Positions 35,156-43,559 of a stretch of DNA of 64,000 nucleotides are shown here, piece by piece. The notes below the pieces were generated by a model. The model was given only the letters and a program-made list of their open reading frames with translations, was not told where the DNA came from and made no database searches. Position numbers and translations under genes: made by a program. The stretch's first letter is position 1. Each line of letters starts with the position of its first letter. Origin of the DNA: Enterobacter sp. BIGb0383 (GTDB taxonomy: Bacteria > Pseudomonadota > Gammaproteobacteria > Enterobacterales > Enterobacteriaceae); NCBI RefSeq assembly GCF_003751845.1, contig NZ_RJKQ01000002.1, positions 124,001 through 188,000 on the forward strand, read 5' to 3'.

Positions 35156-36421
35156 ATGAGCAAAAAAAGTATCATGCCCAAATGTGATGTAGAAATGCTT
35201 TTTATTATTAATAAAAACGCTATGATAGGTAAATCTCCTGATTCTTTCATTAAAATTCTCGAATCTACCGATGAATTCAAAATCAGCGACGACTGCTTAA
35301 TATTTAACGACGTTGATTTTAAATTCCATATATCAGAATATGATAATAAAAAAGACTCTTTGTTTATAAAAATCTCACTGGAGAATACCAATCAAAATAA
35401 TCTCGTAACTTTTTCAAAGGTTATACGCACATTTCGTAAGGTGTCCAGTGAATGTAAAATTGGTCAAATTCAACTCATCTGGGATGACATTAGTAAATAC
35501 TACAGTATTCAAGCATACCCACTTATTCATGAAGTTGAAAATCTAATGCGTAAGCTTATTACAAAATTCATGTTGCTTAACGTTGGTGTATCATGGACAA
35601 AAACATCCATCCCGGAAGAGTTTACTAGTTTGAGATCTAGCACAAAATTACCTGAAGATCATAATATGATGTATCAGGTTGATTTCATCCAGTTAACAAA
35701 TTTTTTATTTAAAGCCTACAAAGAAATAGATATCAGCGAGTTAATAAAAAAAATATCACCATTGGAATTCAATGAATTAAACCAAGAAACCTTTGATGAA
35801 TTAAAAAGAATAGTTCCTCAATCCAACTGGGATAAATATTTTGCTCCTCATATAGAAGCACAACAGAAAAAGATAACTGAAAGTTGGGAGAAACTTTATG
35901 AGTACAGATGCAAAATCGCTCATAACCGAGACTTCTCAAAAGCAGACTTTGATGAAACATCACGACTAATAAATGAAATCTCACCAATACTAAAAAAGGC
36001 GATTGAAAAGACAGAATCTATAAATATCAAAGAAACAGATAAAAATGAGTTAGCAGATCAGTTTGAAGATAATTTTTTCAAAGAAGATAAAACTGACAAG
36101 CAAATATTTTGCGAAGCCGTTTACAAACTTTACCTGGAAATTAAAAATTTGTATCTTACAGTATATGACAATGACATTAAAAAAGGAGATCCTGTATCAA
36201 GAATTATAAATCAAGTATTTGAATTTATTATTCCCGATGAAAAATACGGTGCACAAGATGTTATGAGCCTCATAAGTATCGTGGCTAAAGAAGGGAGCAT
36301 TAATAAAATTGACAACTTTGAACTAAATAATCTAACAAAAACATGCCTGGACATAAGAAATATAGTTAGCGATAAGATCATACAAATAGAAATCAGCAAA
36401 GATGACGCAGATGAATATTAA
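35156..36421 (+). CDS. HEPN-domain protein with R-x4-H ribonuclease motif, accessory islet
   Basis: A 421-residue, lysine- and asparagine-rich protein from DNA far more AT-rich than its surroundings. I do not recognise a named family for the first 110 residues. From about 115 to 275 the pattern fits an Apea-like HEPN domain: an entry helix HEVENLMRKLITKFMLL, later WDKYFAPHI and then SWEKLYEYRCKIAHNRDF with R251-x4-H256, the active-site motif of HEPN ribonucleases. The C-terminal 130 residues are helical and unassigned. Known: HEPN nucleases act as toxins, Abi proteins and CRISPR effectors. Inference: RNA cleavage on infection, perhaps together with the divergent FRG protein. The ribosome-binding site is weak. 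Confidence 0.8.
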   Translation: MSKKSIMPKCDVEMLFIINKNAMIGKSPDSFIKILESTDEFKISDDCLIFNDVDFKFHISEYDNKKDSLFIKISLENTNQNNLVTFSKVIRTFRKVSSECKIGQIQLIWDDISKYYSIQAYPLIHEVENLMRKLITKFMLLNVGVSWTKTSIPEEFTSLRSSTKLPEDHNMMYQVDFIQLTNFLFKAYKEIDISELIKKISPLEFNELNQETFDELKRIVPQSNWDKYFAPHIEAQQKKITESWEKLYEYRCKIAHNRDFSKADFDETSRLINEISPILKKAIEKTESINIKETDKNELADQFEDNFFKEDKTDKQIFCEAVYKLYLEIKNLYLTVYDNDIKKGDPVSRIINQVFEFIIPDEKYGAQDVMSLISIVAKEGSINKIDNFELNNLTKTCLDIRNIVSDKIIQIEISKDDADEY

Positions 36422-36819
36422 CTTGCAGGTTCTGTTTATATGCGCAGTTAATTTTATTTTTTCAATATGGAAGATTTTTATTGATGTATGGAACTCAACA
36501 CAACGAAACCGATTTGCAAGATGCTGTACGAGAACACCATTGCCTTAGACAACTTCAGGATTCTTTATTGACTGCTACTTCGCCCATAGCGGAAACCTAC
36601 ATGATGTTTCCAATTGAACAACTCATCCAGGTTCAGCATCATACGTTCACAACGCGCTTTATGGTGTCGGGCGAGAATATTCTCGCCCTGTAGAAAATCC
36701 TGAGCCATCACATAAAACGAGTATGTGCAACCACTTACCTGGCTCCTGGATAAGCCTGAAAAAAACCAGTTATCCTTCAAAGTTGCGATAGTCAATAGCA
36801 TGACTGAACAGTTCATGGC
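36422..36819. other. 398-base islet tail without a credible gene
   Basis: Holds a perfect 20-base palindrome (36669-36688) and overlapping short open frames on both strands (36481-36693 plus, 36565-36816 minus) with no recognisable product. It may be a decayed gene or mobile-element remnant. Confidence 0.5.
36669..36688. repeat. Perfect 20-bp palindrome
   Basis: GGGCGAGAAT joined directly to its reverse complement ATTCTCGCCC. No T-run follows on either strand. It could be a protein-binding site, a recombination site or the remnant of a mobile element. Confidence 0.8.
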
Positions 36820-37074
36820 TTATGCCGTTTCAATCGCGTACAGCAATTCAACCAAATCCACAGCCTTTACATCATCCCAACGCAAATAACTTTCTAAAGA
36901 ACTTGTTCCTGAATCCCGGCCCAAAACTCGCTGGCAGATAGCCTGATGATCGGCGGATGCGGAAACCCACACGGCCCCACCCTGCTGGCAAAGGTAGGTA
37001 GAACCTTTTAACCCATCCCGCTGAATGCGTTTCTTCCAGGTATCCACCTGCTGTGTCGTCACTTTTAAACTCAT
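36820..37074 (-). CDS. Small hypothetical protein, islet edge
   Basis: An 84-residue ORF (MSLKVTTQQVDTWKKRIQRD...VELLYAIETA) with a good ribosome-binding site (AAGGGG, six bases before ATG). It has a basic N-terminal half with VDTWKKRIQRDGLKG and an acidic helical C-terminus; no signal peptide or membrane helix. I do not recognise it. It lies at the right edge of the islet, on the minus strand, next to decayed sequence. Confidence 0.5.
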   Translation of the reverse strand: MSLKVTTQQVDTWKKRIQRDGLKGSTYLCQQGGAVWVSASADHQAICQRVLGRDSGTSSLESYLRWDDVKAVDLVELLYAIETA

Positions 37075-37215
37075 CGTTACCCCTTAGTCACTCAAGCCAT
37101 TTCGGATGATGACCTATAAAATATCAGGAATAAATTAGCGTGGATAATTAAACGACTGATAAAAATCACTGTGCCGTAACGATCAGATCAACCCCGAATC
37201 ACCCGGGCTTTAGCC

Positions 37216-37243
37216 ATGACATCCCTTCCCCCTGATGTATAAT
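37216..37243 (+). promoter_or_regulatory. Sigma-70 promoter of the 37282 gene
   Basis: ATGACA, 16-base spacer, TATAAT (perfect -10). Transcription would start near 37250, about 30 bases before the gene at 37282. Confidence 0.65.
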
Positions 37244-37281
37244 CCCTAATAAATTCAATCTTCAACTCGACAGGGCCGCCG

Positions 37282-37878
37282 ATGATCCAGATTGTTCTCT
37301 TCCTTATCGCCGTAACGCTGGCCATTTTTATCTGGCGTCAGCTGGGGCAGCATAAAGACACGGTGCTACGCGTGGCGCTGATCGCCTTTACGGTTATCGC
37401 CGTGATTATTGCCGCTATCCTGGGCTGGTCGCGCTATAGCGCCTGGCAGAATACGCAGAAAAGCCATCAGGATATTGTCGCTTTCTTCGAGGCTTACGAT
37501 AGCTGGGCCGATAACGCGGCAAGGCAGGCCGGGGAGACGGAGTTGAGTCTGAGCCAGCTGGAAGGCTATGCCCGGGATTTGGCGGCGGCGCGGGGGCACT
37601 CTTACTGGTATTCAAACCGGGCGCTGCTGAAAAATGCGCAGGGCGAGCCGCAGGTTAACGACACCGCCGTGATGGCGCTGGAGAAACCATTAGACGGGAT
37701 TCGCGATATTAAAATCAGCTATAACCGCGGGCTGGCGAGCCATCTTGCGGACAGTGCGGTGCGCTATGGCTATCGCGGCGGCTGGCTGGTGAAGATTTAC
37801 ACGCTGGATATGCGTCAGGAGTGGGATAAGAAGCGTCATCGTTGGGTGGCGGCCCAAAAAACTCAGGGCATAAATTAA
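37282..37878 (+). CDS. Hypothetical inner-membrane protein with two N-terminal helices
   Basis: A 198-residue protein I do not recognise by name. Residues 1-20 (IQIVLFLIAVTLAIFIW) and about 29-53 (VLRVALIAFTVIAVIIAAILGW) are hydrophobic, forming a helical hairpin; the remaining 145 residues are soluble, with SYWYSNRALLKNAQGEP and SAVRYGYRGGWLVKIYTL. GC content and codon use are like the core, so it is probably native rather than part of the islet. It has its own strong promoter and is convergent with rcdA. Confidence 0.75.
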   Translation: MIQIVLFLIAVTLAIFIWRQLGQHKDTVLRVALIAFTVIAVIIAAILGWSRYSAWQNTQKSHQDIVAFFEAYDSWADNAARQAGETELSLSQLEGYARDLAAARGHSYWYSNRALLKNAQGEPQVNDTAVMALEKPLDGIRDIKISYNRGLASHLADSAVRYGYRGGWLVKIYTLDMRQEWDKKRHRWVAAQKTQGIN

Positions 37879-37886
37879 CCGTTTTT

Positions 37887-37917
37887 ACGTCTGCCGCGCA
37901 GGTCCAGCGGCAGACGT
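37887..37917. terminator. Hairpin between convergent genes
   Basis: An 11-bp perfect stem ACGTCTGCCGC / GCGGCAGACGT with a nine-base loop; the following CTCTTCTC is only moderately T-rich. It lies between the 37282 gene and rcdA. Confidence 0.6.
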
Positions 37918-37923
37918 CTCTTC

Positions 37924-38475
37924 TCAGGCCTCTTTCTCCCCCGCAATCCTCCCCACCATCTTCCTCAGTTCTCCCCGCGAAAGCGGCTGGCGGTCGGTCA
38001 CAAAGTGCAGGGTCATCCCTTCGATAAAGGCGTCGAGCGCACGCGCCGTGACGGGATCGAACCACTGGGCCAGCGTCTGCTGGCTGCTGGTCATCCAGTC
38101 CTGCATGACCTCGCGCAGGGAGGGTTTGCAGCTCATAAAGGCGTAGAGCTGGTACATCAGGCCCATATTGCGGGCGGTGGTGATTCGGGCGCTGAAAATC
38201 AGTTCGGTGAGACTGTCGCAGGCCTGATCTGGCGTGCTGACATCATCGAAAAAAGCCTGGTACTGGACCGACATATCACGGGTGAACTCGCGCAGGGTCT
38301 CTTCCACCAGGGCATCGATCCCCGAAAAATAGTAGGTCATCGAGCCGAGGGGCACATCGGCGCAGGCGGCTATCTTGCGATGTGTCACCGCGGTAATGCC
38401 GTGCTCGGCGATGGTGTCCAGGGTTGCCTGGAGGATCCTTTCCCGGCGCTGCGGGTCGTTGGGTCGTCGGGCCAT
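37924..38475 (-). CDS. rcdA: TetR-family regulator RcdA
   Basis: Transcription factor of the TetR family; E. coli RcdA controls stress and biofilm genes such as csgD. The 183 residues have an N-terminal helix-turn-helix ([34 protein letters not shown]) and a ligand-binding domain ending in [21 protein letters not shown], as in E. coli RcdA (178). It is divergent from ybjJ, with 83 bases between them holding both promoters. In E. coli it lies next to rybB; here the islet and one extra gene intervene. Confidence 0.93.
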   Translation of the reverse strand: MARRPNDPQRRERILQATLDTIAEHGITAVTHRKIAACADVPLGSMTYYFSGIDALVEETLREFTRDMSVQYQAFFDDVSTPDQACDSLTELIFSARITTARNMGLMYQLYAFMSCKPSLREVMQDWMTSSQQTLAQWFDPVTARALDAFIEGMTLHFVTDRQPLSRGELRKMVGRIAGEKEA

Positions 38476-38558
38476 AATTAATCTCTCACATCAGTTATGT
38501 ACAAATGTACACAACCTTGCTACCGTTGTCAGCAAACAACTTCCCGTGGTGCCAGTAA

Positions 38559-39773
38559 ATGACAGCTGTATCGCATCGTAAAGCCCTGCGTCTGCGGACC
38601 TGGGCGCTTTTTATGTTCTTCTTTATTCCAGGTATTCTGATGGCCTCCTGGGCCACCCGCACGCCCGCTATCCGCGACATCCTGTCCGTCTCGACCGCCG
38701 GTATGGGCGCAGTGCTGTTTGGTCTGTCGGTTGGATCGATGAGCGGTATTCTCTGCTCCGGCTGGCTGGTGAAGCGCTTTGGCACCCGTAAGGTGATCCG
38801 CACCGCGATGCTGAGCGCGGTCGTCGGCATGCTGGTCATGAGTACCGCTCTGTGGCTACGCTCCCCGCTGCTGTTTGCCGGTGGGCTGGCGATTTTTGGC
38901 GGCAGCTTTGGCGCGGCAGAAGTGGCGATTAACGTGGAAGGCGCGGCCGTTGAGCGCGAGATTAATAAAACCGTTCTGCCGATGATGCACGGCTTCTATA
39001 GCCTCGGCACCCTGGTCGGCGCGGGGATCGGCATGGCGCTGACCGGCTTTGGCATGAACGCAACCCTGCATGTGCTGCTGGCGGCGCTGGTGGTGATTGC
39101 CCCGATTATGATTTGTATTACCGCTATTCCGGACGGCACGGGCAAGAACGTCGCCGGTGAGGGTCAGCAGGGTGAAAAAGGTCGCCCCTTCTGGCGCGAC
39201 GGTCAGCTGCTGCTGATTGGCGTGGTGGTGCTGGCGATGGCCTTTGCCGAAGGCTCGGCCAACGACTGGCTGCCGCTATTAATGGTGGATGGTCACGGCT
39301 TTAACCCGACCTCCGGCTCGCTGATCTACGCCGGGTTTACCCTGGGGATGACCGTCGGACGCTTTACCGGCGGCTGGTTTATCGACCGATATAGCCGCGT
39401 GGCGGTCGTCCGCGCCAGCGCGATCATGGGCGCGCTGGGTATCGGGCTGATTATCTTTGTCGACATCGCCTGGGTGGCCGGAGTATCGGTGATCCTGTGG
39501 GGACTGGGCGCGTCGCTGGGCTTCCCGCTGACCATTTCCGCCGCCGGAGATACCGGCCCGGATGCCGCGACCCGCGTCAGCGTGGTCGCCACTACCGGCT
39601 ATCTGGCGTTTCTGGTAGGCCCGCCGCTGCTGGGCTTCCTCGGCGAGCACTACGGCCTGCGCAGCGCCATGCTGGTGGTGCTCGGAATGGTCCTGATTGC
39701 CGCTCTGGTGGCCCGTGCGGTCGCCAAACCGGCGGTGCCTTTCACGGCAGAACCGGTATCAGAGAAAAACTAG
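38559..39773 (+). CDS. ybjJ: MFS transporter YbjJ
   Basis: Major facilitator with unknown substrate, 404 residues (E. coli 402). Twelve hydrophobic helices are expected; visible motifs include [29 protein letters not shown] (MFS motif A region) and the second-half [22 protein letters not shown]. The nearly identical middle [31 protein letters not shown] supports orthology. Followed by a clear terminator. E. coli ybjI, ybjH and mdfA, which would follow, are absent. Confidence 0.94.
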   Translation: MTAVSHRKALRLRTWALFMFFFIPGILMASWATRTPAIRDILSVSTAGMGAVLFGLSVGSMSGILCSGWLVKRFGTRKVIRTAMLSAVVGMLVMSTALWLRSPLLFAGGLAIFGGSFGAAEVAINVEGAAVEREINKTVLPMMHGFYSLGTLVGAGIGMALTGFGMNATLHVLLAALVVIAPIMICITAIPDGTGKNVAGEGQQGEKGRPFWRDGQLLLIGVVVLAMAFAEGSANDWLPLLMVDGHGFNPTSGSLIYAGFTLGMTVGRFTGGWFIDRYSRVAVVRASAIMGALGIGLIIFVDIAWVAGVSVILWGLGASLGFPLTISAAGDTGPDAATRVSVVATTGYLAFLVGPPLLGFLGEHYGLRSAMLVVLGMVLIAALVARAVAKPAVPFTAEPVSEKN

Positions 39774-39780
39774 CTTCAGA

Positions 39781-39803
39781 GGCCCCGATTCGGGGCCTTT
39801 TTT
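39781..39803 (+). terminator. ybjJ terminator
   Basis: GGCCCCG-ATT-CGGGGCC followed by six T, eight bases after the ybjJ stop. Confidence 0.92.
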
Positions 39804-39838
39804 CCCTTCTTCCTAAAAATCCCCTTTCCCTTCTGCCG

Positions 39839-39855
39839 TTTAAGGTTGGCTTAAG
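39839..39855 (+). promoter_or_regulatory. PmrA (BasR) box upstream of ybjG
   Basis: TTTAAG-GTTGG-CTTAAG matches the PmrA direct-repeat box YTTAAK-N5-YTTAAK without mismatch, and a third TTAAG half follows directly. A -10-like TAGACT lies ten bases downstream (39866-39871). Known: ybjG belongs to the PmrA/BasR regulon in enterics. Confidence 0.75.
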
Positions 39856-39996
39856 TTAAGCCTCGTAGACTTATCCCCAACGTAAAGTAAGACAAAACTG
39901 CTTTATCAATGTGTCTGACGCTTTTAAGGTGATGACACTTTTATGACAGCCATCGGCCCGGCCGACCCCATTTGTGCAGACCAAGGACTTTAAACC

Positions 39997-40605
39997 ATGC
40001 TGGAGACGCTCAACTATTCGCTCTTCTCGCTGATTAACGCCACCCCGGATTCCCCACCCTGGCTTATCTCACTGGCGATCCTGATCGCCCGGGACCTGAT
40101 TCTTGTTGCGCCTCTGGCGGCGGTTGCGCTCTGGCTGTGGGGTCCACGCGAGCAGGTCAGCGCCCAGCGGCAGCTGGTGATTAAAGTGGCTCTGGCGATG
40201 GTCGCCAGCCTGCTGGTTTCCTGGCTAATGGGTCATCTGTTTCCGCACGACCGTCCCTTTGCCGATCACGTTGGCTATAACTTCCTCCAGCATGCGGCGG
40301 ACGACTCCTTCCCCAGCGATCACGGGACGGTAATCTTCACCTTTGCGCTGGCGTTCCTGTTCTGGCACCGGCTGTGGTCCGGCGCGCTGCTGATGGTCAT
40401 GGCGTGCGCTATCGCCTGGTCGCGGGTCTATCTCGGCGTCCACTGGCCGATGGATATGCTGGGCGGTCTGCTGGTGGCGCTGATTGGCTGTCTGACGGCG
40501 CAGATCCTGTGGCAGGGCTTCGGTCCGGCGCTGCACCAGCGGCTGCAGCAGATTTACCGTATTTGCTTCTCCCTGCCGATCCGCAAAGGCTGGATACGTG
40601 ACTAA
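39997..40605 (+). CDS. ybjG: Undecaprenyl-diphosphatase YbjG (PAP2 family)
   Basis: Inner-membrane phosphatase recycling undecaprenyl pyrophosphate to the lipid carrier for wall synthesis; overproduction gives bacitracin resistance in E. coli. The 202 residues contain the three PAP2 motifs: FPHDRPF (from about 85), DDSFPSDHGT (PSDH in place of PSGH) and SRVYLGVHWPMDMLGG with catalytic histidine and aspartate, set among five to six helices. The upstream PmrA box suggests induction with lipid A modification genes. A terminator follows. Confidence 0.94.
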   Translation: MLETLNYSLFSLINATPDSPPWLISLAILIARDLILVAPLAAVALWLWGPREQVSAQRQLVIKVALAMVASLLVSWLMGHLFPHDRPFADHVGYNFLQHAADDSFPSDHGTVIFTFALAFLFWHRLWSGALLMVMACAIAWSRVYLGVHWPMDMLGGLLVALIGCLTAQILWQGFGPALHQRLQQIYRICFSLPIRKGWIRD

Positions 40606-40636
40606 CCCGCTGTGGGCAGGTAAAATCGCCCCATCG

Positions 40637-40664
40637 CACCCTGCTTCGTGCAGGGTGTTTTTTT
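40637..40664 (+). terminator. ybjG terminator
   Basis: CACCCTGC-TTCGT-GCAGGGTG followed by seven T. It lies just upstream of the deoR start codon. Confidence 0.92.
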
Positions 40665-40682
40665 ATGGTCATCAGGAGCTTT

Positions 40683-41459
40683 ATGGAAACGCGGCGCGAC
40701 GAGCGGATTGGGCAACTTCTTCAGGCGCTGAAGCGCAGCGATAAACTGCATCTTAAAGAAGCAGCCGCCCTGCTTGGCGTGTCGGAGATGACCATTCGCC
40801 GGGATCTGAACGGCCACGGCGGACCCGTCGTCCTGCTGGGCGGTTATATCGTGCTGGAGCCGCGCAGCGCCGGTCACTATCTGCTGAGCGATCAGCAAAC
40901 CCGGCTGGTAGAGGAGAAGCGTGCCGCCGCCCGACTGGCCGCCGGTCTGTTACAGCCCCACCAGATGGCCTTTTTCGACTGCGGCACCACCACGCCGTGG
41001 ATTATCGATGCCATCGATAACGAACTGCCGTTTACCGCCGTCTGCTACTCTCTGAACACCTTTCTGGCGTTGCAGGCTAAGCCTCTGTGTCGGGTCATTC
41101 TCTGCGGCGGCGAATTTCACGCCAGCAACGCCATTTTTAAGCCGCTGAATCTGCACGAAACCCTGAACAGCCTCAGCCCGGATATCGCCTTCTACTCGGC
41201 GGCCGGCGTCCATGCTCGCCACGGCGCAACCTGTTTTAATCTGGAGGAGCTGCCGGTCAAGCACTGGGCGATGCACCATGCGCGCTATCACGTGCTGGTG
41301 GTCGATCACAGTAAATTCGGTAAGGTCCGCCCGGCGCGGATGGGTGAGCTCAGCCGCTTTGATGCCATCGTCAGCGACTGTCAGCCTGATGAGGCTCTGC
41401 GGGAGCAGGCGGAAGCACAGAATATCCGCCTGCTTTACTCAAAGGCTCAGGGGCTATAA
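40683..41459 (+). CDS. deoR: Deoxyribose operon repressor DeoR
   Basis: Repressor of deoxyribonucleoside catabolism (deoCABD, nupG, tsx), induced by deoxyribose-5-phosphate. The 258 residues (E. coli 252) begin [42 protein letters not shown] with the DeoR-type helix-turn-helix, then the sugar-phosphate sensing domain with [15 protein letters not shown] and [15 protein letters not shown]. Start at 40683; an ATG six codons upstream overlaps the ybjG terminator. The last six bases overlap the convergent dacC gene. Confidence 0.95.
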   Translation: METRRDERIGQLLQALKRSDKLHLKEAAALLGVSEMTIRRDLNGHGGPVVLLGGYIVLEPRSAGHYLLSDQQTRLVEEKRAAARLAAGLLQPHQMAFFDCGTTTPWIIDAIDNELPFTAVCYSLNTFLALQAKPLCRVILCGGEFHASNAIFKPLNLHETLNSLSPDIAFYSAAGVHARHGATCFNLEELPVKHWAMHHARYHVLVVDHSKFGKVRPARMGELSRFDAIVSDCQPDEALREQAEAQNIRLLYSKAQGL

Positions 41460-42653
41460 CCAGCCGCCCGTCCACTGGTTGAGCTTCATCATGACAAAGT
41501 CCCACATCCGGCTAAAGAAACCGCCCTCTTCCACCGCTTCCATCACCACCAGCGGGCGTTGCTCAATGGATTTCCCGTTAAGCTGGAAATCAATGGTGCC
41601 AACCACCTGACCTTTGCTGAGAGGCGCTTTCAGCTGAGGTTCGGTTAAGGTGAAGCTGGCCTTCAGGTTTTTCAGCTGGCCTTTTGGAATGGTAATAGAT
41701 CCGGCATCGCCCGCGCTAAGCGGAACCTCATCGCTGTCGCCAAACCAGACCCGCTGGGAAACAAAGGCGGTACCGGGTTTGATCGGCGTGACCGTATCAA
41801 AGAAGCGGAAACCCCAGGTCAGGAGTTTCTCCGACTCGTTAAAGCGGATACGGTCAGTTTTGCTGCCCAGCACCACCGAGATCAAACGCATATCGCCCTG
41901 GGTTGCCGATGCCACCAGATTGTAGCCCGCGCCCGTCGTGGTACCGGTCTTCATCCCGTCGACCTGTAAATTGCTGCTCCACAGCAGGCGGTTACGGTTA
42001 GGCTGGCGGATGTTATTGAAGGTGAACTCTTTCTCTTTGTGGATGGCGTACTCTTCCGGCACGTCGCGGATCATCGCCTGGCTCAGCAGAGCCATATCCC
42101 TTGCCGTGCTGAACTGTCCCGGCGCGTCCAGGCCGTGAACGGTTTTAAACGTTGTGCTGTTCAGCCCCAGACGTTTGGCGTAGCCGTTCATCAGGCTGAC
42201 AAAGGAGTCCTGGCTCCCGGCCACGTAGTCGGCAATGGCGATACTGGCATCGTTGCCGGACTGAATTATGACCCCTTTATTGAGGTTTTCTACCGAGACC
42301 TGATCCCCGGGCTTAAGGAACATCAGGGAAGAGCCGCGCAGGGCCGGGTTGCCGGTTGCCCAGGCATCTTTGCCGACGGTGACCATATCGGTCAGGTGAA
42401 TTTTTTCCGCCTTAATCGCCTGACCGACCACGTAGCTGGTCATAATTTTGGTCAGGCTGGCGGGATCGAGTTTTTCGTCGGCATTGCCTTCGGCCAGCAC
42501 TTTGCCGCTGGCGTAATCCATCAGGATCCATGCGCGCGCATCAATCTCAGGCGCTGCCGGGGTTTGTTCTGCAGCCTGCAGAGCGGGAGCCGTTAATAAG
42601 AGGAGAACTGAGCCTGCCGTCAGGCTGCGGAGGGAGAAAACATTACGCATCAT
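41454..42653 (-). CDS. dacC: D-alanyl-D-alanine carboxypeptidase DacC (PBP6)
   Basis: Low-molecular-weight penicillin-binding protein trimming pentapeptides in peptidoglycan. The 399-residue precursor has a signal peptide (ending APALQAAEQ), the three active-site motifs SLTK (SxxK), SGN in IIQSGNDAS, and KTGTT, and a C-terminal amphipathic helix ([21 protein letters not shown]) that anchors it to the inner membrane. Start at 42653 (second-codon MMRNVF) follows GGTGG at five bases; an ATG seven codons upstream is possible. Confidence 0.95.
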   Translation of the reverse strand: MMRNVFSLRSLTAGSVLLLLTAPALQAAEQTPAAPEIDARAWILMDYASGKVLAEGNADEKLDPASLTKIMTSYVVGQAIKAEKIHLTDMVTVGKDAWATGNPALRGSSLMFLKPGDQVSVENLNKGVIIQSGNDASIAIADYVAGSQDSFVSLMNGYAKRLGLNSTTFKTVHGLDAPGQFSTARDMALLSQAMIRDVPEEYAIHKEKEFTFNNIRQPNRNRLLWSSNLQVDGMKTGTTTGAGYNLVASATQGDMRLISVVLGSKTDRIRFNESEKLLTWGFRFFDTVTPIKPGTAFVSQRVWFGDSDEVPLSAGDAGSITIPKGQLKNLKASFTLTEPQLKAPLSKGQVVGTIDFQLNGKSIEQRPLVVMEAVEEGGFFSRMWDFVMMKLNQWTGGWL

Positions 42654-42898
42654 AAGAGCCACCCGAGTGTCCATTCAGAAGCACGCCACATTGCCGTGTC
42701 ACATAAAAAGTGATTAGTAACGTACAAATGCCCGTAAAGAAACAGTGAGTTGGTAAAGTTTTTAAAGTTTAAGCAATCTGTCCCTTGCCCGCATCCGCTA
42801 CGTGATTTTTTTTGTCGGGTGTTGCGCGATTGTGAAGTTTATCCCAACATAGACCGTCATTTGGCAATGTGCCCAAACTGTTTCCAGGAGAGGTGGTT

Positions 42899-43525
42899 AT
42901 GATTACGCTTTGGGGTCGAAACAACTCGACCAACGTCAAAAAAGTCCTCTGGACGCTGGAAGAGCTCGGCGTGCCCTATACTCAAATCCTGGCCGGGCTG
43001 GAGTTCGGGCTCAACCACGATGCGGCGTATCTGGCGATGAACCCCAACGGTCTGGTGCCGCTCATGCGCGATGAAGAAACGGGCCTGGTGCTGTGGGAAT
43101 CTAATACTATCGTGCGCTATCTGCTGGCGCAGTACGGGAAAGAGAGCCTGTGGATTGAGGAACCCGTCCGGCGTGCCGTCGGAGAAAAGTGGATGGACTG
43201 GGCCAATGGCAACCTCTCTCCTGCACACCGTGGGATCCTGATGGGGCTGGTAAGAACGCCGCCGGAAAAACGCGACGCGGCGGCAATTGCGGCCAGCAAG
43301 AAAGCCTGCGAAGCGCAGTTTGAAATCCTTGATAACGCCCTGGCGCAGAGCCCGTGGCTGTCAGGTGACGCCTTTGGCGCCGGTGATATTGCCGTCGCGC
43401 CCTTCGTCTATAACCTGTTCAATGCCACCGATGGCTGGACGCCACGCCCGCATCTGCAGGCGTGGTATCAGAAGCTGGCCGACCGCCCGGCATATCGAAA
43501 AGCGGTCATGATCCCGGTGACCTGA
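42899..43525 (+). CDS. gstB: Glutathione S-transferase GstB
   Basis: Cytosolic glutathione transferase of 208 residues, same as E. coli GstB (active on bromoacetate and other electrophiles there). The thioredoxin-like N-terminal domain begins [23 protein letters not shown], with [10 protein letters not shown] and [10 protein letters not shown] for glutathione binding; the C-terminal helical domain contains [19 protein letters not shown]. Start at 42899 after AGGAGAGGTGGTT. Divergent from dacC across 245 bases holding both promoters. Confidence 0.95.
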   Translation: MITLWGRNNSTNVKKVLWTLEELGVPYTQILAGLEFGLNHDAAYLAMNPNGLVPLMRDEETGLVLWESNTIVRYLLAQYGKESLWIEEPVRRAVGEKWMDWANGNLSPAHRGILMGLVRTPPEKRDAAAIAASKKACEAQFEILDNALAQSPWLSGDAFGAGDIAVAPFVYNLFNATDGWTPRPHLQAWYQKLADRPAYRKAVMIPVT

Positions 43526-43559
43526 CGCCGGATGCTGACAGCGCCCGGCGTCAAAGGCT

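Noticed and set aside
36481-36693. 70-residue plus-strand ORF after the HEPN gene
   Set aside because: No recognisable product, poor ribosome-binding site, and it overlaps an equally weak ORF on the other strand and the 20-bp palindrome.
36565-36816. 83-residue minus-strand ORF starting just after the 84-residue gene
   Set aside because: No domain or family pattern; starts without a clear Shine-Dalgarno. It may be decayed coding sequence, but cannot be supported.
33887-37281. Direct-repeat attachment sites or an integrase for the islet
   Set aside because: No flanking direct repeat longer than about 10 bases, no tRNA and no recognisable integrase or transposase were found by eye.
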